The notes under the pieces are model-generated. The model made no database searches and had not been told where the DNA came from. It saw only the letters and a list, made by a program, of their open reading frames with translations. Shown here in pieces: positions 1 through 11,370 of a DNA stretch of 64,000 nucleotides; within the stretch, counting starts at the first letter, position 1; every line of letters begins with the position of its first letter. Origin of the DNA: Portulaca oleracea (lineage: Eukaryota > Streptophyta > Magnoliopsida > Caryophyllales > Portulacaceae); NCBI GenBank assembly GCA_029582165.1, contig CM055875.1, forward strand, positions 24,311,144 to 24,375,143, read 5' to 3'. The translations under genes and the position numbers were made by a program.

Positions 1-1429
1 TTAGGCTCGGAAGAAAGCGATTTATGCAAATATTATTTAGAAATAGATAAACAAAACCATAAAGTTGCAACGACACATTGTAAAACCATGTTTTATCATA
101 GTTTATGCAATCCGATCTGCTTAGGTTCGAAATGGGAGTCGCCACCCGACTTTTTAAGGGAAAAACAAAGACAAAACCAAAAAGAAAACAAGAAAGACTC
201 TGCCTGCGAAACCCAAGAATGGATTCGGGAGTAAGGCTACGAACTCGAAAGGTAAGAACCTAAAGAGTTCGCCTTTTTCAAAAGGAAAGACTCTACTAAA
301 AGTTTTGAATGTGCTTTTGATAAAGTTTGAAAGAGAGATAAAGAAGAACTTTATAGAATTATTTCATTAAACATGCAAAAATAAGAATGAAAGAAAATAC
401 AACATGTAAACTTTATTTACAAGGAAAACAAAGAACTTTAAAGCTTACATTGTACTAATTGAAGAAGAGGCCTTGCCTAGCCTTTGAAGTTGCTTGAAGA
501 TGCTCCTCTGGATGCCCTTAAATGTCTCCTCTCAAGATGCGAAAACGAACCAAAAGGCGATGGAAAGAGGGGTCTTTTGTAGGGTTTTTTAGGATAATTA
601 GTATGGGCCTTTTGTGGTGTTTTTGGTGGGGTTTATGTAAGAATGAAAATAGGTGGAATAGGGATTGAGATTAGAGGTCTAAAATGGTAAGATGGGATGT
701 AGAATGGAGATAAGAAAGTGGTGAAGAGATGATGGTATAATAGAGAATAGAAGAATGATAAGAATGGATAATTTGAGAGTAAAGAAGAAAGGGATGGAAT
801 AAGAGATTGAGTGAGGGAGAGATAGAATGAATTAGTTGTTGTAGGATTGAGTGAATTGGCCTTGAGATGAGTAGGGTATTTATAGGAGTAGTATGGAGTA
901 GAGGATATATGCATGCAAACACATACATCCCTTCTCGTCCATGGGCAATCAACATCACAGAAAATGAGGTGAAAAGAGGGGAGTGTATGAGGGTGGACAG
1001 CAACACGTGGTGAATGAACTACGTGTGGCCGGTCTTCAAGGCCAGTCGGCCGTCAGCAGGAGGGTGGAATGAACCTCCTCTCGTCCATGCATCGTTGGAC
1101 GGTGAGGTGTGAATATGCTTGTCTTGGGACTTGCTGGTTCACATTGGACGGCAACTTCATTTAGAATGGCCTTATATGAAGTGTTTTTTTGTGATGTTCT
1201 TGTGAGGTTTCGAACCTCTGACCTTTCATCGTGGAATTTGCATGGCTTGCATGGCTCGTTCTTTTCTTATGTAACAATGCGCATGTGATCATGCGTGCAA
1301 CTCTAAAGTGAGCTCGTATGTGTAAGGTGCACATACTTCGACTTTATTTTCTGGCTTCTTCTTCATTATTTTGATTTCTTCTTATATAGATATGCTATAT
1401 ACTTTATGCGTCAAAATTTGGTGTCTACA
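1..1429 (-). repeat. LTR and adjoining leader of a Tat-like Ty3/gypsy element (partial)
   Basis: The stretch has no sustained reading frame. On the minus strand it begins TGTAGACACCAAATTTTGAC at 1429, a start typical of Tat/Ogre-type plant LTRs. Near 130-160 it holds GGGTGGCGACTCCC, a motif common at the LTR/leader junction of that group. To the right, copia coding sequence resumes abruptly at 1430, so this looks like the end of an element inserted into the copia remnant, with the rest outside the window. The matching LTR and target duplication cannot be seen. Related scraps occur near 31100-31900 and 53150-53430. The family assignment is inference. Confidence 0.45.
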
Positions 1430-1896
1430 TATGTATGTCATGGTCTATACTAGACCAGATATTGCCTTTGCAATGGGAGCAGTGACTCGATTTATGTCCA
1501 ATCCATGAAAAGAACACTAGGACGCAGTCAAATGGTTTTTAAGCTATTTGAAAGGTACCTCCCGTTATTGTCTTGTGTTTGGTGGAACTAACCTTGATCT
1601 AAAAGGTTATATAGATGCAGATTTGAGTGGGGAATATGATACAAGCAATAGCACAACTAGTTATGTGTTTACTCTTGGTGGCTCCACAATCAGTTGAATG
1701 CCAAGATTGCAAAAATGTGTCGCTATGTCTACTATTGAGTTAGAGTATATTGCACTATCTGAGGCAGACAAGGAAATGATACGGCTATATAGGATTTCTT
1801 AGAGAACTTGACCAAGGGCAAGATGGTGTACTTCATTGTGATAGCCAAAGTGTCATTCAATTGATAAAGAATCCAATTCTACATGTACTCTAGGAC
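1430..1896 (+). pseudogene. Ty1/copia RNase H pseudogene, 5' part
   Basis: Plus-strand translation gives the C-terminal pol region of a Ty1/copia element: a TRPDIAFA block, then a KGT..YCLVFGG stretch, an IDADLSG block around the first RNase H Asp, a TSYVFTLGGSTIS block, and ST(I)ELEYIALSEADKEM. RNase H removes the RNA strand during reverse transcription. Several in-frame stops and frameshifts (after SNP, after STIS, and beyond the E-M motif) make it a dead relic. The frame is cut at 1899 by the PIF/Harbinger-like element. The remaining 3' coding piece reappears at 10031, after a second insertion, so the two pieces were once contiguous. The left boundary is the Tat-like LTR end. Confidence 0.85.
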
Positions 1897-2494
1897 TAAG
1901 GGCCAGTTTGGTTGGAAGAAAGGAATGGAATTAGGTATCTTTGGGTATCAAGTTCCCAATTTTTATGTTTGTTTGAGCCTTTTAGGGTTTGGGACTTGAT
2001 ACTCCGGGGTTTCAAGTTCCTCCCTTTTGAGAGGAATCCTACATCTCTCATATTTGGGGGGAATGAGATCTAATTCCCAAAAATAATACAAAGATAGAAA
2101 AAAAAATATTATCATAATATTCTCACACCCCCTAATATTTTTCTCTGCCATCAATATACGTCTCTACCTCCTACCAAGAACCCCAACCCTTCTCCCCATA
2201 GTATTTCCATTGCCGTCTGAAGAACAAAGCTCACCGGAAAACCTGTCGGCCATATTGCGATAGTCACCGACTGGTATGTGATTTCTTCCTTTTTCCTCCT
2301 CCTCTTATCAATTAATGGGCTCCTTGTTTCCATTAATTGATGATCTCCATTGTTGTTCTGTTTATAAAAAAATTCGAAATTCTGTCATTGTTGTTCTGTA
2401 AAAAAATTTGATTTGCTATGAAAAAATACTAATCGACGATGATGATGATGGTCGTATTATTGTTTTGTATAAAAAATATGGAGCAAAAAGGAGA

Positions 2495-2495
2495 C

Positions 2496-2532
<37 letters not shown>
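2495..2532. repeat. (GA)n microsatellite
   Basis: Near-perfect GA dinucleotide run, followed at about 2552-2578 by GATGAC repeats, in the left arm of the PIF/Harbinger-like element. Confidence 0.9.
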
Positions 2533-2649
2533 TGGGGAAATAATTTGGCAGACGATGACGATGACGATGACGATGATATGTCTGAAATAAAAGAGAGATA
2601 AAATATTGATTGATGATAATGATGATGATGGTGGGAAATGTTGAGCAAA

Positions 2650-3571
2650 TGATGTATAATGGATCAAGGGATGATCACATTACACTAGAATTTAGGATCT
2701 TTAAAAACCAAGATAAGAATCTTCAACTCTTAGTTCTCAAAGTTCAACTAAATTCAATGAAAAAGGATGAATGATAAACGAAAAGATGATGAAATTGTTT
2801 ACCAAGATTGATGATGGACGAATGTTGTTGATGAATGAATGATGAACGATTGATGCTTGGATGATTTTATGTTGATCAACACTGGAAAGAACAAACAAAG
2901 ATGGTTGGAATGATGATTGACGTTTGGAATGGATGAACGAACGAACGAAATGATATGAATGATATGTTTGGCTTTTGAAGAATCTTGGAGGATACAGGCA
3001 CACCACCTTCAAGAATGCTTCAATCTCTTCCTATCACCACCAAGGACGCCACCCTAAGCTAGAAGAAGACAATATGGACGAATCTCCCTCAAGAGAAACG
3101 AGAATACTAGCAAAAGCTAGAGAGAAACAACTTCATGTTGTGTTTGATTATATTTTGTATTGAATAATGTGTGATTACAAAGCACCCTAAGGGGGTATTT
3201 ATAGTAATGAGGCCCCCCTTTAGGCGTGTACAAAACAAGAACTAGGCCTCTTGAGGCTTACATCATCCAACACATTTATTACATCATGAAAGCTCTAAAA
3301 TACAACTCTATAAAGAAAAGACTATAACTCCTTCAATACTTGTCTAATCTTCAAGATTCAAAAACCAATGTGTAGCTTCTTTGATGTAGATTATTTGGTA
3401 CTTGGATGACTTCTTCAATATCTTCAAGGATCTTGTGATATAGAACAAATGACCAATCCACCCTTAAAGAATTCACTTGGACGTGTGAAAGGTGTGAGTG
3501 TTTCAAGCTCCCTTTGAATGAATTCAAGGACTTGGTTCCCATGATGAGGATTTGGGACCAAATCTACATCA
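2650..3571 (-). repeat. 3' LTR of the CRM-like element
   Basis: Direct repeat of 8114-9035 with only scattered substitutions and equal length. It ends in the inverted heptamer TGATGTA/TACATCA. The last ~49 codons of the integrase frame (to 3424) lie within it. Confidence 0.95.
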
Positions 3572-4950
3572 TTTCCCCCTAGTTGAAAAGAGTTTGTCCT
3601 CAAACTAGGAAGGTCTTCTTTATCACCATAATAAGGCTTGAGATCACTCACATTAAAAGTGCAACTCCCTTCATAATCATCACCAAGTTGTAACTTATAA
3701 GCATTGTCACCAATCCTTTCCAAAACCTCATATGGATCATCTCCTCTTGGCGCAAGTTTACCTTTCCTCTTAGAAGGAAATCTTTCTTTCTTCAAGTGAA
3801 TCCAAACAAGATCTCCAGGTTCAAACACAACCCTCTTCCTTGCTTTGTTCACTCTACTAGCTACATCTTGAGTATACTTCACAATTTTCTCATGAACCTC
3901 CTCATGTAACTTCTTAATCTCTTCCACCCTCTTGTTAGCTTCAAAACTAAACTTTGTTGATGTCGAAATGGGCGTGAGATCCATTGGTTGGAGAGGGTTC
4001 CTTCCATATACCACTTGAAAAGGTGACAACCCCGTGGCTTTACTTGGAGTCCGATTGAAGGCAAATTCAGCATGACATAGAAGAGTATCCCACCCTTTCT
4101 TGTCTTTACTCACCAAGATTAGAAGTAGAGCTCCCAAAGCACGATTAGTTACTTCAGTTTGTCCATCCGTTTGTGGATGACAAGTGGTGCTAAACTTCAA
4201 AGTAGTTCCAAGCTTCTTCCATAAAGTAAGCCAAAAATGACTAAGGAACTTTGAATCCCTATCACTTACCATGGTCTTGGGGATTCCATGTAACTTCACT
4301 ACTTCCTTAAAATAGAGATTTGCAACCTTGGTAGCATCATATGTAGTATGACATGGAATGAAATGAGCCATCTTGGAAAATCTATCAACGACCACCATGA
4401 TAGAATCCTTACCCCTTTGCGTTCTTGGTAGACCCACTACAAAGTCTAAACTTACATCTTCCCATGGATGATGTGGAATGGGCAAAGGAGTATACAACCC
4501 TTGAGGTAAAGCGTGAGCCTTGGAAACATTACAAGTATTACAGCTCTTCACCATATGCTCAACGTCTTTAATCATGCTTGGCCAAAACTAATTCTCCTTC
4601 ATCATAAGATATGTCTTCTCAATTCCAAAGTGACCCGCCAAAGATCCTCCATGGACCTCCATGATCAACAACTCACGTATGCTACTCTTGGGAATACAAA
4701 GTTGATTTCCTTTGAAAAGAAATCCATTCTCAATGTGATAGAGTTGGTGGGGATGCTTCTTACAAAGCTCATATACCTCCTTGAAATCCTCATCATTTAC
4801 ATACAATTCTTTAAGGTGCTCAAACCCAAGGACTCTTGAATCTAAAACATGAGTTAGTAGATACCTTCTTGATAATGCATCCGCTCCTTTGTTTAGATGA
4901 CCCGCTTTATGTTTGATCACAAAATGGAACGCTTGCATATACTCCACCAT
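3424..4950 (-). pseudogene. Integrase of the CRM-like element
   Basis: Integrase inserts the cDNA copy into chromosomes. The upstream part (4588-4950) carries the RNase H/integrase linker and the HH half of the zinc finger (VHGGSLAGHFGIEKT). After a stop near 4586 the 383-residue remainder shows SCNTCN (residues 11-16), the first core Asp in SLDFVVGLP (about 44), the second in SDRDSKF (about 103) and Glu in DGQTEVTNR (about 141). A GPY/F-like block follows, changed to RGDDPYEVLERIGDNAYKL. A frameshift joins it to the RNase H part near 4945. The final ~49 residues are encoded by the 3' LTR, with no recognisable chromodomain motif. It is most likely non-functional because of the internal stop and frameshift. 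Confidence 0.9.
3572..3582 (-). other. Polypurine tract of the CRM-like element
   Basis: The minus strand reads CTAGGGGGAAA directly before the 3' LTR. This is the primer for plus-strand synthesis. The tract is also translated, because the integrase frame reads through it (Leu-Gly-Gly-Asn). Confidence 0.8.
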
Positions 4951-5399
4951 TTGGCGTGCCTTGGATTCAACTTGTGTTGCCCTTGAATGAATTTGAGAGC
5001 CTCGTGATCACTATGCAAGATGAACTCACCACTTAGAAGATAGTGTCGCCAATGTTCAAGAGCTCTCATAATAGCATAGAACTCCTTGTCGTATGTACTA
5101 TACTTCCGTTTGGCGTCATTCAACTTTTCACTAAAGAAGGCAAGAGGTCGGCCTTCTTGAGATAACACGGCTCCTATTCCAACTCCACTTGCATCCACCT
5201 CAACTTCAAAGACTTTATCAAAACAAGGTAATGCAAGAATAGGCGCATGACACAATTTATCTTTAATCATCTCAAAAGCTTCATTAGCACTCTTACTCCA
5301 TGAAAACTCCTTCTTTTTCAATAACTCGGTCATGGGTGCAAGAATGGTGCTAAAGTTCCTTATAAACCTCCGATAAAAAGATGCTAAACCATGAAAACT
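4951..5399 (-). pseudogene. RNase H domain of the CRM-like element
   Basis: The minus-strand frame (5333 downwards) reads [17 protein letters not shown], then [22 protein letters not shown], and [10 protein letters not shown], the ordered acidic blocks of a gypsy RNase H. It is separated from RT by a stop just after residues TSIHEV, and from the integrase part by a frameshift after ARQ-like sequence (read here as HAKWW). Together with the flanking segments it is one decayed pol polyprotein. Confidence 0.88.
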
Positions 5400-6803
5400 T
5401 CATACCTCATGGATTGACGTGGGTGTAGGCCACTCTTGAATGGCTTTTACCTTCTCTTTATCCACTTGAATGCCATCTTTCGAAAGAACATACCCAAGGA
5501 ACACGATCTTGGGTGAGAAAAAGTGGCACTTCTCCATATTGGCATAGAGTTGTTCTTTCTCCAAAATATGCATAACCAACTCTAAGTGCTTCACATGCTC
5601 CTTTTCGCTTCTACTATACACAAGAATATCGTCAAAGTAAACTACAACACATTTGCCAATAAGAGGCTTTAAAACATGATTCATTAAACGCATAAAAGTG
5701 GAGGGGGCATTCGTAAGGCCAAATGGCATCACAAGCCACTCATATAACCCTTCCTTCGTTTTAAATGTCGTTTTCCACTCGTCATCTTCATGAATCCTTA
5801 TTTGATGATATCCACTTCGTAAATCCACCTTAGAGAACATAACACTCCCATGAAGCTCATCAAGTAGATCCTCAAGACGTAGGATTGGAAATCTATACTT
5901 GGTTGTGATCTTGTTTATTGCTCGGCGATCCATACACATTCTTTGGGACCTATCTTTCTTAGGCACAAGTAAAACCGGGACAGCACATGGACTCATACTC
6001 TCACGTATCAAGCCCTTGGACAAAAGATCATCCACTTGCCTTTGAACTTCTTGTGCTTCTTTGGGATTCATACGATAGGCCGACTTGTTTGGAAGCATAG
6101 AACCCGGAACAAGATCAATCTTGAGTTCAATTTCCCTTCTTGGAGGCAACCCATTCGACATTTCTTTTGGAAACAAGTGTTTGAATCGTTCCAAAAGTGG
6201 TCGAAGACGTGCATGCTCAAATGTTGGGGATGCTTCTTCCTCCTCCAAGTTAGCCAAAATAAGCTCTCTATGCTCTTGAAACTCATGGTATTCGGCCTTC
6301 ATGAAACTCACAAAATTGGTTTCCTCCTTTTGTTGGTGTGGTTGTGGACAAATAATCGATGATGGTGGGAGAGGAGCCAAGGTGATCTTCCTCTTGTTGA
6401 GAACGAACGAGTAGGTGTTCATTCTCCCATCATGTGTGACGTGCCTATCAAAAAGCCAAGGTCTCCCAAGCAAAACATGACAAGCATCCATAGGAATTAC
6501 ATCACACCAAATAGAATCTTTGTAAATTTTCCCAATAGAAAGACTTACAAGAACTCGGTGAACCACACGTATGCCCTTCCCATGACTCAACCATTGAATT
6601 GTGTAGGGAGATGGGTGGGGACTAACCTCCAATTGTAGTTTGTTCACCATAGTTGTTGATGTGGCATTTGTGCAACTACCTCCATCAACGATCAAAGAAC
6701 ACACCTTGCCTTGAATTGTACATCTTGTATGGAAGATGTTTTCCCTTGGTTCAAGCTCATTTAGAACACAAGCAACGCTCAAAGCCCTTCTTACTACAAG
6801 CAT
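5400..6803 (-). pseudogene. Protease and reverse transcriptase of the CRM-like element
   Basis: A 467-residue frame. The protease core is at about residue 40 (LIVDGGSCTN), with the second protease block CHVLLGRPWL near 110. RT starts about residue 240, with RMCMDRRAINKIT, FSKVDLRSGYHQI, MPFGLTNAPSTF and the catalytic YFDDIL at 389-394, all close to consensus, so RT chemistry residues are kept. The domain is followed by a stop before RNase H. The natural frame extends upstream past the first Met into the gag tail, so 6803 is not a true start. Confidence 0.9.
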
Positions 6804-6809
6804 TTAACC

Positions 6810-7919
6810 TTCATCCACTTCCTCTACTTCCTCTTCATTCACGTCAACTCCTACTTCTTCTTCTTCATTCTCATTTTCAAGATACTCTAGTTCTACATAT
6901 AAGGCACTTCGATAATCCACCAATGATACTACCCTCTTGTTAGGACACTCCGAAGCATAATGTCCTAAACCTTGACAACGGAAACACCTCCTTGGGGCTA
7001 AGGGTTTCGATTCTTGGACGTGGGGTTTGGGAATGGACGGAGGTTGATTTTGTGGTGCTTTTGTGTTTGGTGGTTTTGTGGGGAATGGGGGTTTTTGTTG
7101 TGGGGTGTATGAGCGTGTGTTTTATGGGGGTTTGTATGATGTTTGGTACTTGGATATGGTTTCTTTTCCCCTTTCTTTCCTTTGCCTCTCCACTTTCAAG
7201 GCCAAAGAGCTTAACTCGTCCAAAGATTGTTAAGGATGTAATTCCACAATATTACGAATCCAGTCATTTAAACCATATCGAAAACGTACCAAAGTTTATG
7301 GCTCATCTTCTTGGAGATCACAACGCCAAAGAAGATGCTCGAATTCCTTTGTGTACTCCTCAACACTTTTGCTCCCTTGTACCAAATGTTGCAACTTGTA
7401 ATAGTTATCTTGGAGATTACTAGGTGGTAGGAACTTTTCTTGCAACTTCTTCTTCATCTTAATCCACGTTTTGATCTTGTCCTTCCCTTTGGTTTGCCTC
7501 TTCTTTTGCAAATTAGTCCACCAAATGGACGCATGTTTTCGCAATTTAAGGGCCACATATTTCACCTTCTACTCATCTTGGACTTCTTTAAGATCAAAAA
7601 CAGGTTCAACAGTTTGCATCCAATCTAGAAAGTTTTCGGGATCAAGATTATCATCAAACTCGGGGATTTCCACTTTGAAGTAAAAATGATCCTCCCTTTT
7701 AGGACGTCCACTTCGTTCACTTTGTACCTCCTCTTCATCATCACTTCCTCCACGATTCACTCTATGTTGCAAATGCATGTAACGTTTCAATTGTTCCGAG
7801 AGAAAAGCGATTCTTTGCTTCATTAATTCCACATCTTCTTGAGAATTCGTAGGTTGTGTGGTGGGTGTACTTGTACTTTCCATGAATCTTGACACAGAAA
7901 GATCACATGAAACTTGCAA
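6810..7919 (-). pseudogene. gag of the CRM-like element
   Basis: Gag forms the particle around the RNA. The first part (7569-7919) holds a coiled region (QEDVELMKQRIAFLSEQLKR) and the conserved KVEIPEFDDNLDPENFLDW motif. After an in-frame stop it continues at 7565-7296 as VALKLRKHASIWWTNL and DNYYKLQHLVQGSKSVEEYT. A CCHC zinc knuckle (CFRCQGLGHYASEC) is encoded near 6946-6990, followed by an acidic tail leading to protease. The segment 7000-7290 between the gag core and the knuckle is G/T-rich on the plus strand and frame-broken. At least two lesions make it a pseudogene. Confidence 0.88.
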
Positions 7920-8097
7920 ATATGGGGTTAGCGTATGGGGGGACGAGAGGGGATTGTTTTTGGTTTGATTGTGTTTGGGCTATGGGGTTCTTTGTGGAGC
8001 TAATGGTAGGCGAGAGATGGAGAGATGATGGAGGATGGATTTGTGATGGAAAGATTGTAGAAAGATGGTTCAAGAACTAATAGAATCAAACTCCTAA

Positions 8098-8109
8098 GCT
8101 CTGATACCA
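8098..8109 (-). other. Primer binding site, initiator Met tRNA
   Basis: The minus strand reads TGGTATCAGAGC four bases inside the 5' LTR. This is the standard plant match to the 3' end of initiator tRNA-Met and fixes the element's orientation. Confidence 0.93.
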
Positions 8110-8113
8110 ATTT

Positions 8114-9035
8114 TGATGTATAATGGATCAAGGGATGATCACATTACACTAGAATCTAGGATCTTTAAAAACCAAGAGAAGAATCTTCAACTCTTAGTTC
8201 TCAAAGTTCAACTAAATTCAATGAAAAAGGATGAATGATAAACGAAAAGATGACGAAATCCTTTACCAAGATTGATGATGGACGAATGTTGTTGATGAAT
8301 GAATGATGAACGATTGATGCTTGGATGATTCTATGTTGATCAACACTTGAAAGATCAAACAAAGATGGTTGGAATGATGATTGACGTTTGGAATGGATGA
8401 ACGAACGAATGAAATGATATGAATGATATGTTTGGCTTTTGAAGAATCTTGGAGGATACAGGCACACCACCTTCAAGAATGCTTCAATCTCTTCCTATCA
8501 CCACGAAGGACGCCACCCTAGGCTAGAAGAAGACAATATGGACGAATCTCCCTCAAGAGAAACGAGAATACTAGCAAAAGCTAGAGAGAAACAACTTCAT
8601 GTTGCGTTTGATTATATTTTGTATTGAATAATGTGTGATTACAAAGCACCCTAAGGGGGTATTTATAGTAATGAGGCCCCCCTTTAGGCATGTACAAAAC
8701 AAGAACTAGGCCTCTTGAGGCTTACATCATCCTACACATTTATTACATCATAAAAGCTCTAAAATACAACTCTATAAAGAAAAGACTATAACTCCTTCAA
8801 TACTTGTCTAATCTTCAAGATTCAAAAACCAATGTGTAGCTTCTTTGATGTAGATTATTTGGTACTTGGATGACTTCTTCAATATCTTCAAGGATCTTGT
8901 GATATAGAACAAATGACCAATCCACCCTTGAAGAATTCACTTGGACGTGTGAAAGGTGTGAGTGTTTCAAGCTCCCTTTGAATGAATTCAAGCACTTGGT
9001 TCCCATGATGAAGATTTCGGACCAAATCTACATCA
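8114..9035 (-). repeat. 5' LTR of the CRM-like element
   Basis: 922-bp direct repeat of 2650-3571, TGATGTA...TACATCA. It should hold the promoter and transcription start for minus-strand expression. The right flank begins GCAAT, matching the GCAAA left flank of the other LTR at four of five bases. Confidence 0.95.
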
Positions 9036-9582
9036 GCAATTAAGGAGCAAAAAGCAATGAGAGAGAGAAAGAAAAGTATAAAATTAATTATTTGTAATAC
9101 AGAAGTATAAAATATGTAAAATTTTGACTGTTAGTATTTTAATTTATATAATGATTCATTATATAAAATTAATTTCATTAGATTTGTAATATAAAATACT
9201 ATTAGAAAATTATAATATTATATATTTTTAAAATCTTATATGAGAAATTATTAATTAAATATTGACTTTGAAAAACGTAAGTGATAGATAAAAAAAAATT
9301 ATTTCAAGAATGTTATAACTAATGGTAATTCAAATAATTAATATAAAAGAAATTTCAATTTTTATAATATTAAAAAATTATAATATTCAAATAAATTAAG
9401 AGTTGATTCCATTCCATTACTGTATCAAACGACAGGAACTGGGTACTTATCTCATTTTTTAACTGCACCAAACAAGTATCAAGTTCCATTCCTTTTTTTT
9501 CAAGAATCAAGTTCAATTCCATTCCATTCCATTCCTGAATTGGTGAACCAAACAGACCCTAAATATATCAGGAGCAGTATCA

Positions 9583-10030
9583 TGGTTATTAAAATCTCGA
9601 TCCGGATCAACGATTCTACGAGTTTACGATCCAAAAATCCTCCATCGATCAAATTCTTATTAAGGTCTTAAAGTAGTTAGGATCGTACCATTCTGGTTTT
9701 GCCTGAATATTATATGTTAGAATCGCAATACAATTCTAGATCATGCGATTCGATCCACGATCCTACCTGAATTTGATAATGTTTGCACATATTATCATCT
9801 TTAAAATTTTGTCATAACAATATGAATTTTGTATTGAAGTTATCAACTGATATATAATTTAACGTAATGCTTCATTACTAGTGAATAAAATGTTAACATT
9901 TTAACTATATCAGAATTTTATTTGATATTTTCCTATTGTATTTGAATCTTACGATCCTCGATCCGATTCTAAGATTCTGATCCTAACTACGCGCGTCGAT
10001 CCTAACTAGGATCCCGATTCTAACAACCTT
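9583..10030. mobile_element. GATC-rich MITE, copy 1
   Basis: Ends are inverted: the left begins TGGTTATTAAAATC, and the right on the minus strand reads AAGGTTGTTAGAATC. The interior ends are crowded with GGATC/CGATC motifs, with an AT-rich middle. It interrupts the copia relic, with a GTATCA-like sequence on both sides (near 9577 and 10036) as a possible duplication. A shorter copy of the same family lies at 32105-32270. There is no coding capacity, and the superfamily is not assigned. Confidence 0.6.
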
Positions 10031-10263
10031 GGGTGGTATCACTTCCTTCCAAACATAGATAAAAGTGGTGAAGTGAAGCTCGAGCAAATTGCTGGCAGCA
10101 AGAATCTGACACACATGTTGACTAAGCTAGTGGATGTTGGGAAACTAAGGCTCTGAATGGACTCAGTAGGCCTCTCTAATTGATAAAGAGGTCAATCGAT
10201 GTACTAGGGGAATTGAGCTAAAAAGTCGAGGATTGGAGAGACATTGGTCTCCAAGTGGGAGAT
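10031..10263 (+). pseudogene. Ty1/copia RNase H tail and polypurine tract
   Basis: Continues the relic at 1430-1896 beyond two insertions. Translation near 10080-10155 gives KLEQIAGSKNLTHMLTKLVD, the conserved C-terminal motif of copia RNase H, then a stop. AAGTGGGAGAT at 10253-10263 is the polypurine tract just before the 3' LTR, a classical arrangement in plant copia elements. The translation is short and isolated, but motif order matches the family. Confidence 0.82.
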
Positions 10264-10815
10264 TGTTGTGTGTTTGGAGCCCAATTAATATTATGGTCAA
10301 AATTATATTGGGTTTGACCTTTTGGAGCAATGTCAAAGATGATATTTTTTTTGCTAACAAAGGATGGATGGACAAAATCTACATATATTGTGTTCACACT
10401 TATTGCTAAGTCTTCTACTGGCCACCAAATCTCCAATTGGTCAAAAAATTTTCATAAGTTGCCAATTGATGGAATATAATAATCTTAAGATTATATTGTT
10501 TATTCACCTTCCAATTATTAGAGATTCTCAATGAGGTATAGCACTAATTTTGGATGCTTGTGATGATATATATTCTTATTAAGGCTTAACAAAATATATA
10601 TCATACAAACCATATTGAGAGATTATTCATCCCCTTGAGAGAAAGGGAGATCTTTTTGTAACTTGTAATCTTCATTATTAATAGTGCATCGATTCAATTG
10701 TTTTTTTTTTGCTTTAAGTTTTTTCCACGTTAAAATTCTAGTGTCCCTTTTTTGATGTATTTTTCCGTCATATCTTTATTATTTGTGGTTGTTTGAGTAT
10801 TCTACGATCCTATCA
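10264..10815 (+). repeat. 3' LTR of the interrupted Ty1/copia element
   Basis: Starts TGTTGTGTGTTTGG immediately after the polypurine tract. It contains the usual LTR landmarks: AT-rich promoter-like sequence and a GAGAGAAAGGGAGATC block before a poly(A)-type region. The end at CTATCA (10815) is a guess because the 5' LTR lies outside the window. Confidence 0.55.
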
Positions 10816-11360
10816 GGAGGTACCCAAAATTAAGGACTACAAAACTAGTTCGAACATAGTCATCAATTCATGATGATCTAAATTAACTTATTAAAATCTT
10901 AAGAATTCCTATCACATGCCAAACGTCTAATTTGATCAAAATTAGTCAAATTAAGACACAAGTTTCACTACCTAATTCAATGGCAATTAGGCGAAATTGA
11001 CTTAATTGGTACTTGAACATTTGAATGAGCATGGAAAAGTTCAGATTACTAAAAAACATATTATAATCTTGCCACAATGAATTTCAACATTAATTATTCA
11101 CCTTTAAAGACTTGTTTGTAACTTAAACATCCAATCAAGGAATCCTTTCAAAGATAATAATTCCATCCTTATTACTAGCATAAAACCTCCATGTAACTTA
11201 ATATCATAACCAACTTAAAACACATGACTAAATAAACTTGTAACTTATGTTGATGTTCAATAGTGCACTTAATAATAGCTACATAAATACTTAACTTTGA
11301 CTTTTCTTGCACCATCCGTCTACAACCACCTTATCCAAGGAATATCACCAATCTTGTATT
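10816..11360. other. Unassigned AT-rich intergenic sequence
   Basis: No reading frame, RNA gene or clear repeat end was recognised. It is the target region of the Mutator-like element that follows. Confidence 0.5.
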
Positions 11361-11370
11361 GCAATTCTTA

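Larger units (their letters stand above)
2650..9035 (-). mobile_element. CRM-like Ty3/gypsy chromovirus, full structure, coding dead
   Basis: Two direct LTRs of exactly 922 bp (2650-3571 and 8114-9035) start TGATGTA and end TACATCA. The minus-strand order is LTR, initiator-Met primer site, gag, protease, RT, RNase H, integrase, PPT, LTR. Flanks GCAAA (2645-2649) and GCAAT (9036-9040) are a 4-of-5 target duplication. The integrase frame runs through the PPT and ends inside the 3' LTR, a layout known from the centromeric CRM clade. The pol frame has several stops and at least one frameshift, so the copy cannot be autonomous. CRM assignment is inference from this layout, the TGATG ends and the integrase tail; Reina-type alternatives are not excluded. 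Confidence 0.88.
1900..9559. mobile_element. PIF/Harbinger-like DNA element interrupted by a gypsy insertion
   Basis: The left end GGGCCAGTTTGGTTGG and the right end, which on the minus strand reads GGGTCTGTTTGGTTCACC, are inverted. Both are followed inwards by AGGAATGGAAT-type sequence. Directly outside each end is TAA (1897-1899 and 9560-9562), the 3-bp duplication typical of PIF/Harbinger elements. After removing the internal retrotransposon (2650-9035) about 1.3 kb remains, AT-rich and without a transposase, so this is a non-autonomous (MITE-like) element. It splits the copia RNase H pseudogene. Superfamily assignment rests on the TIR style and TSD length only. Confidence 0.72.

Noticed and set aside
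2737..3163. Frames of 62 and 91 codons repeated at 8201-8627
   Set aside because: They repeat only because they are in the two LTRs of the CRM-like element; not separate genes.
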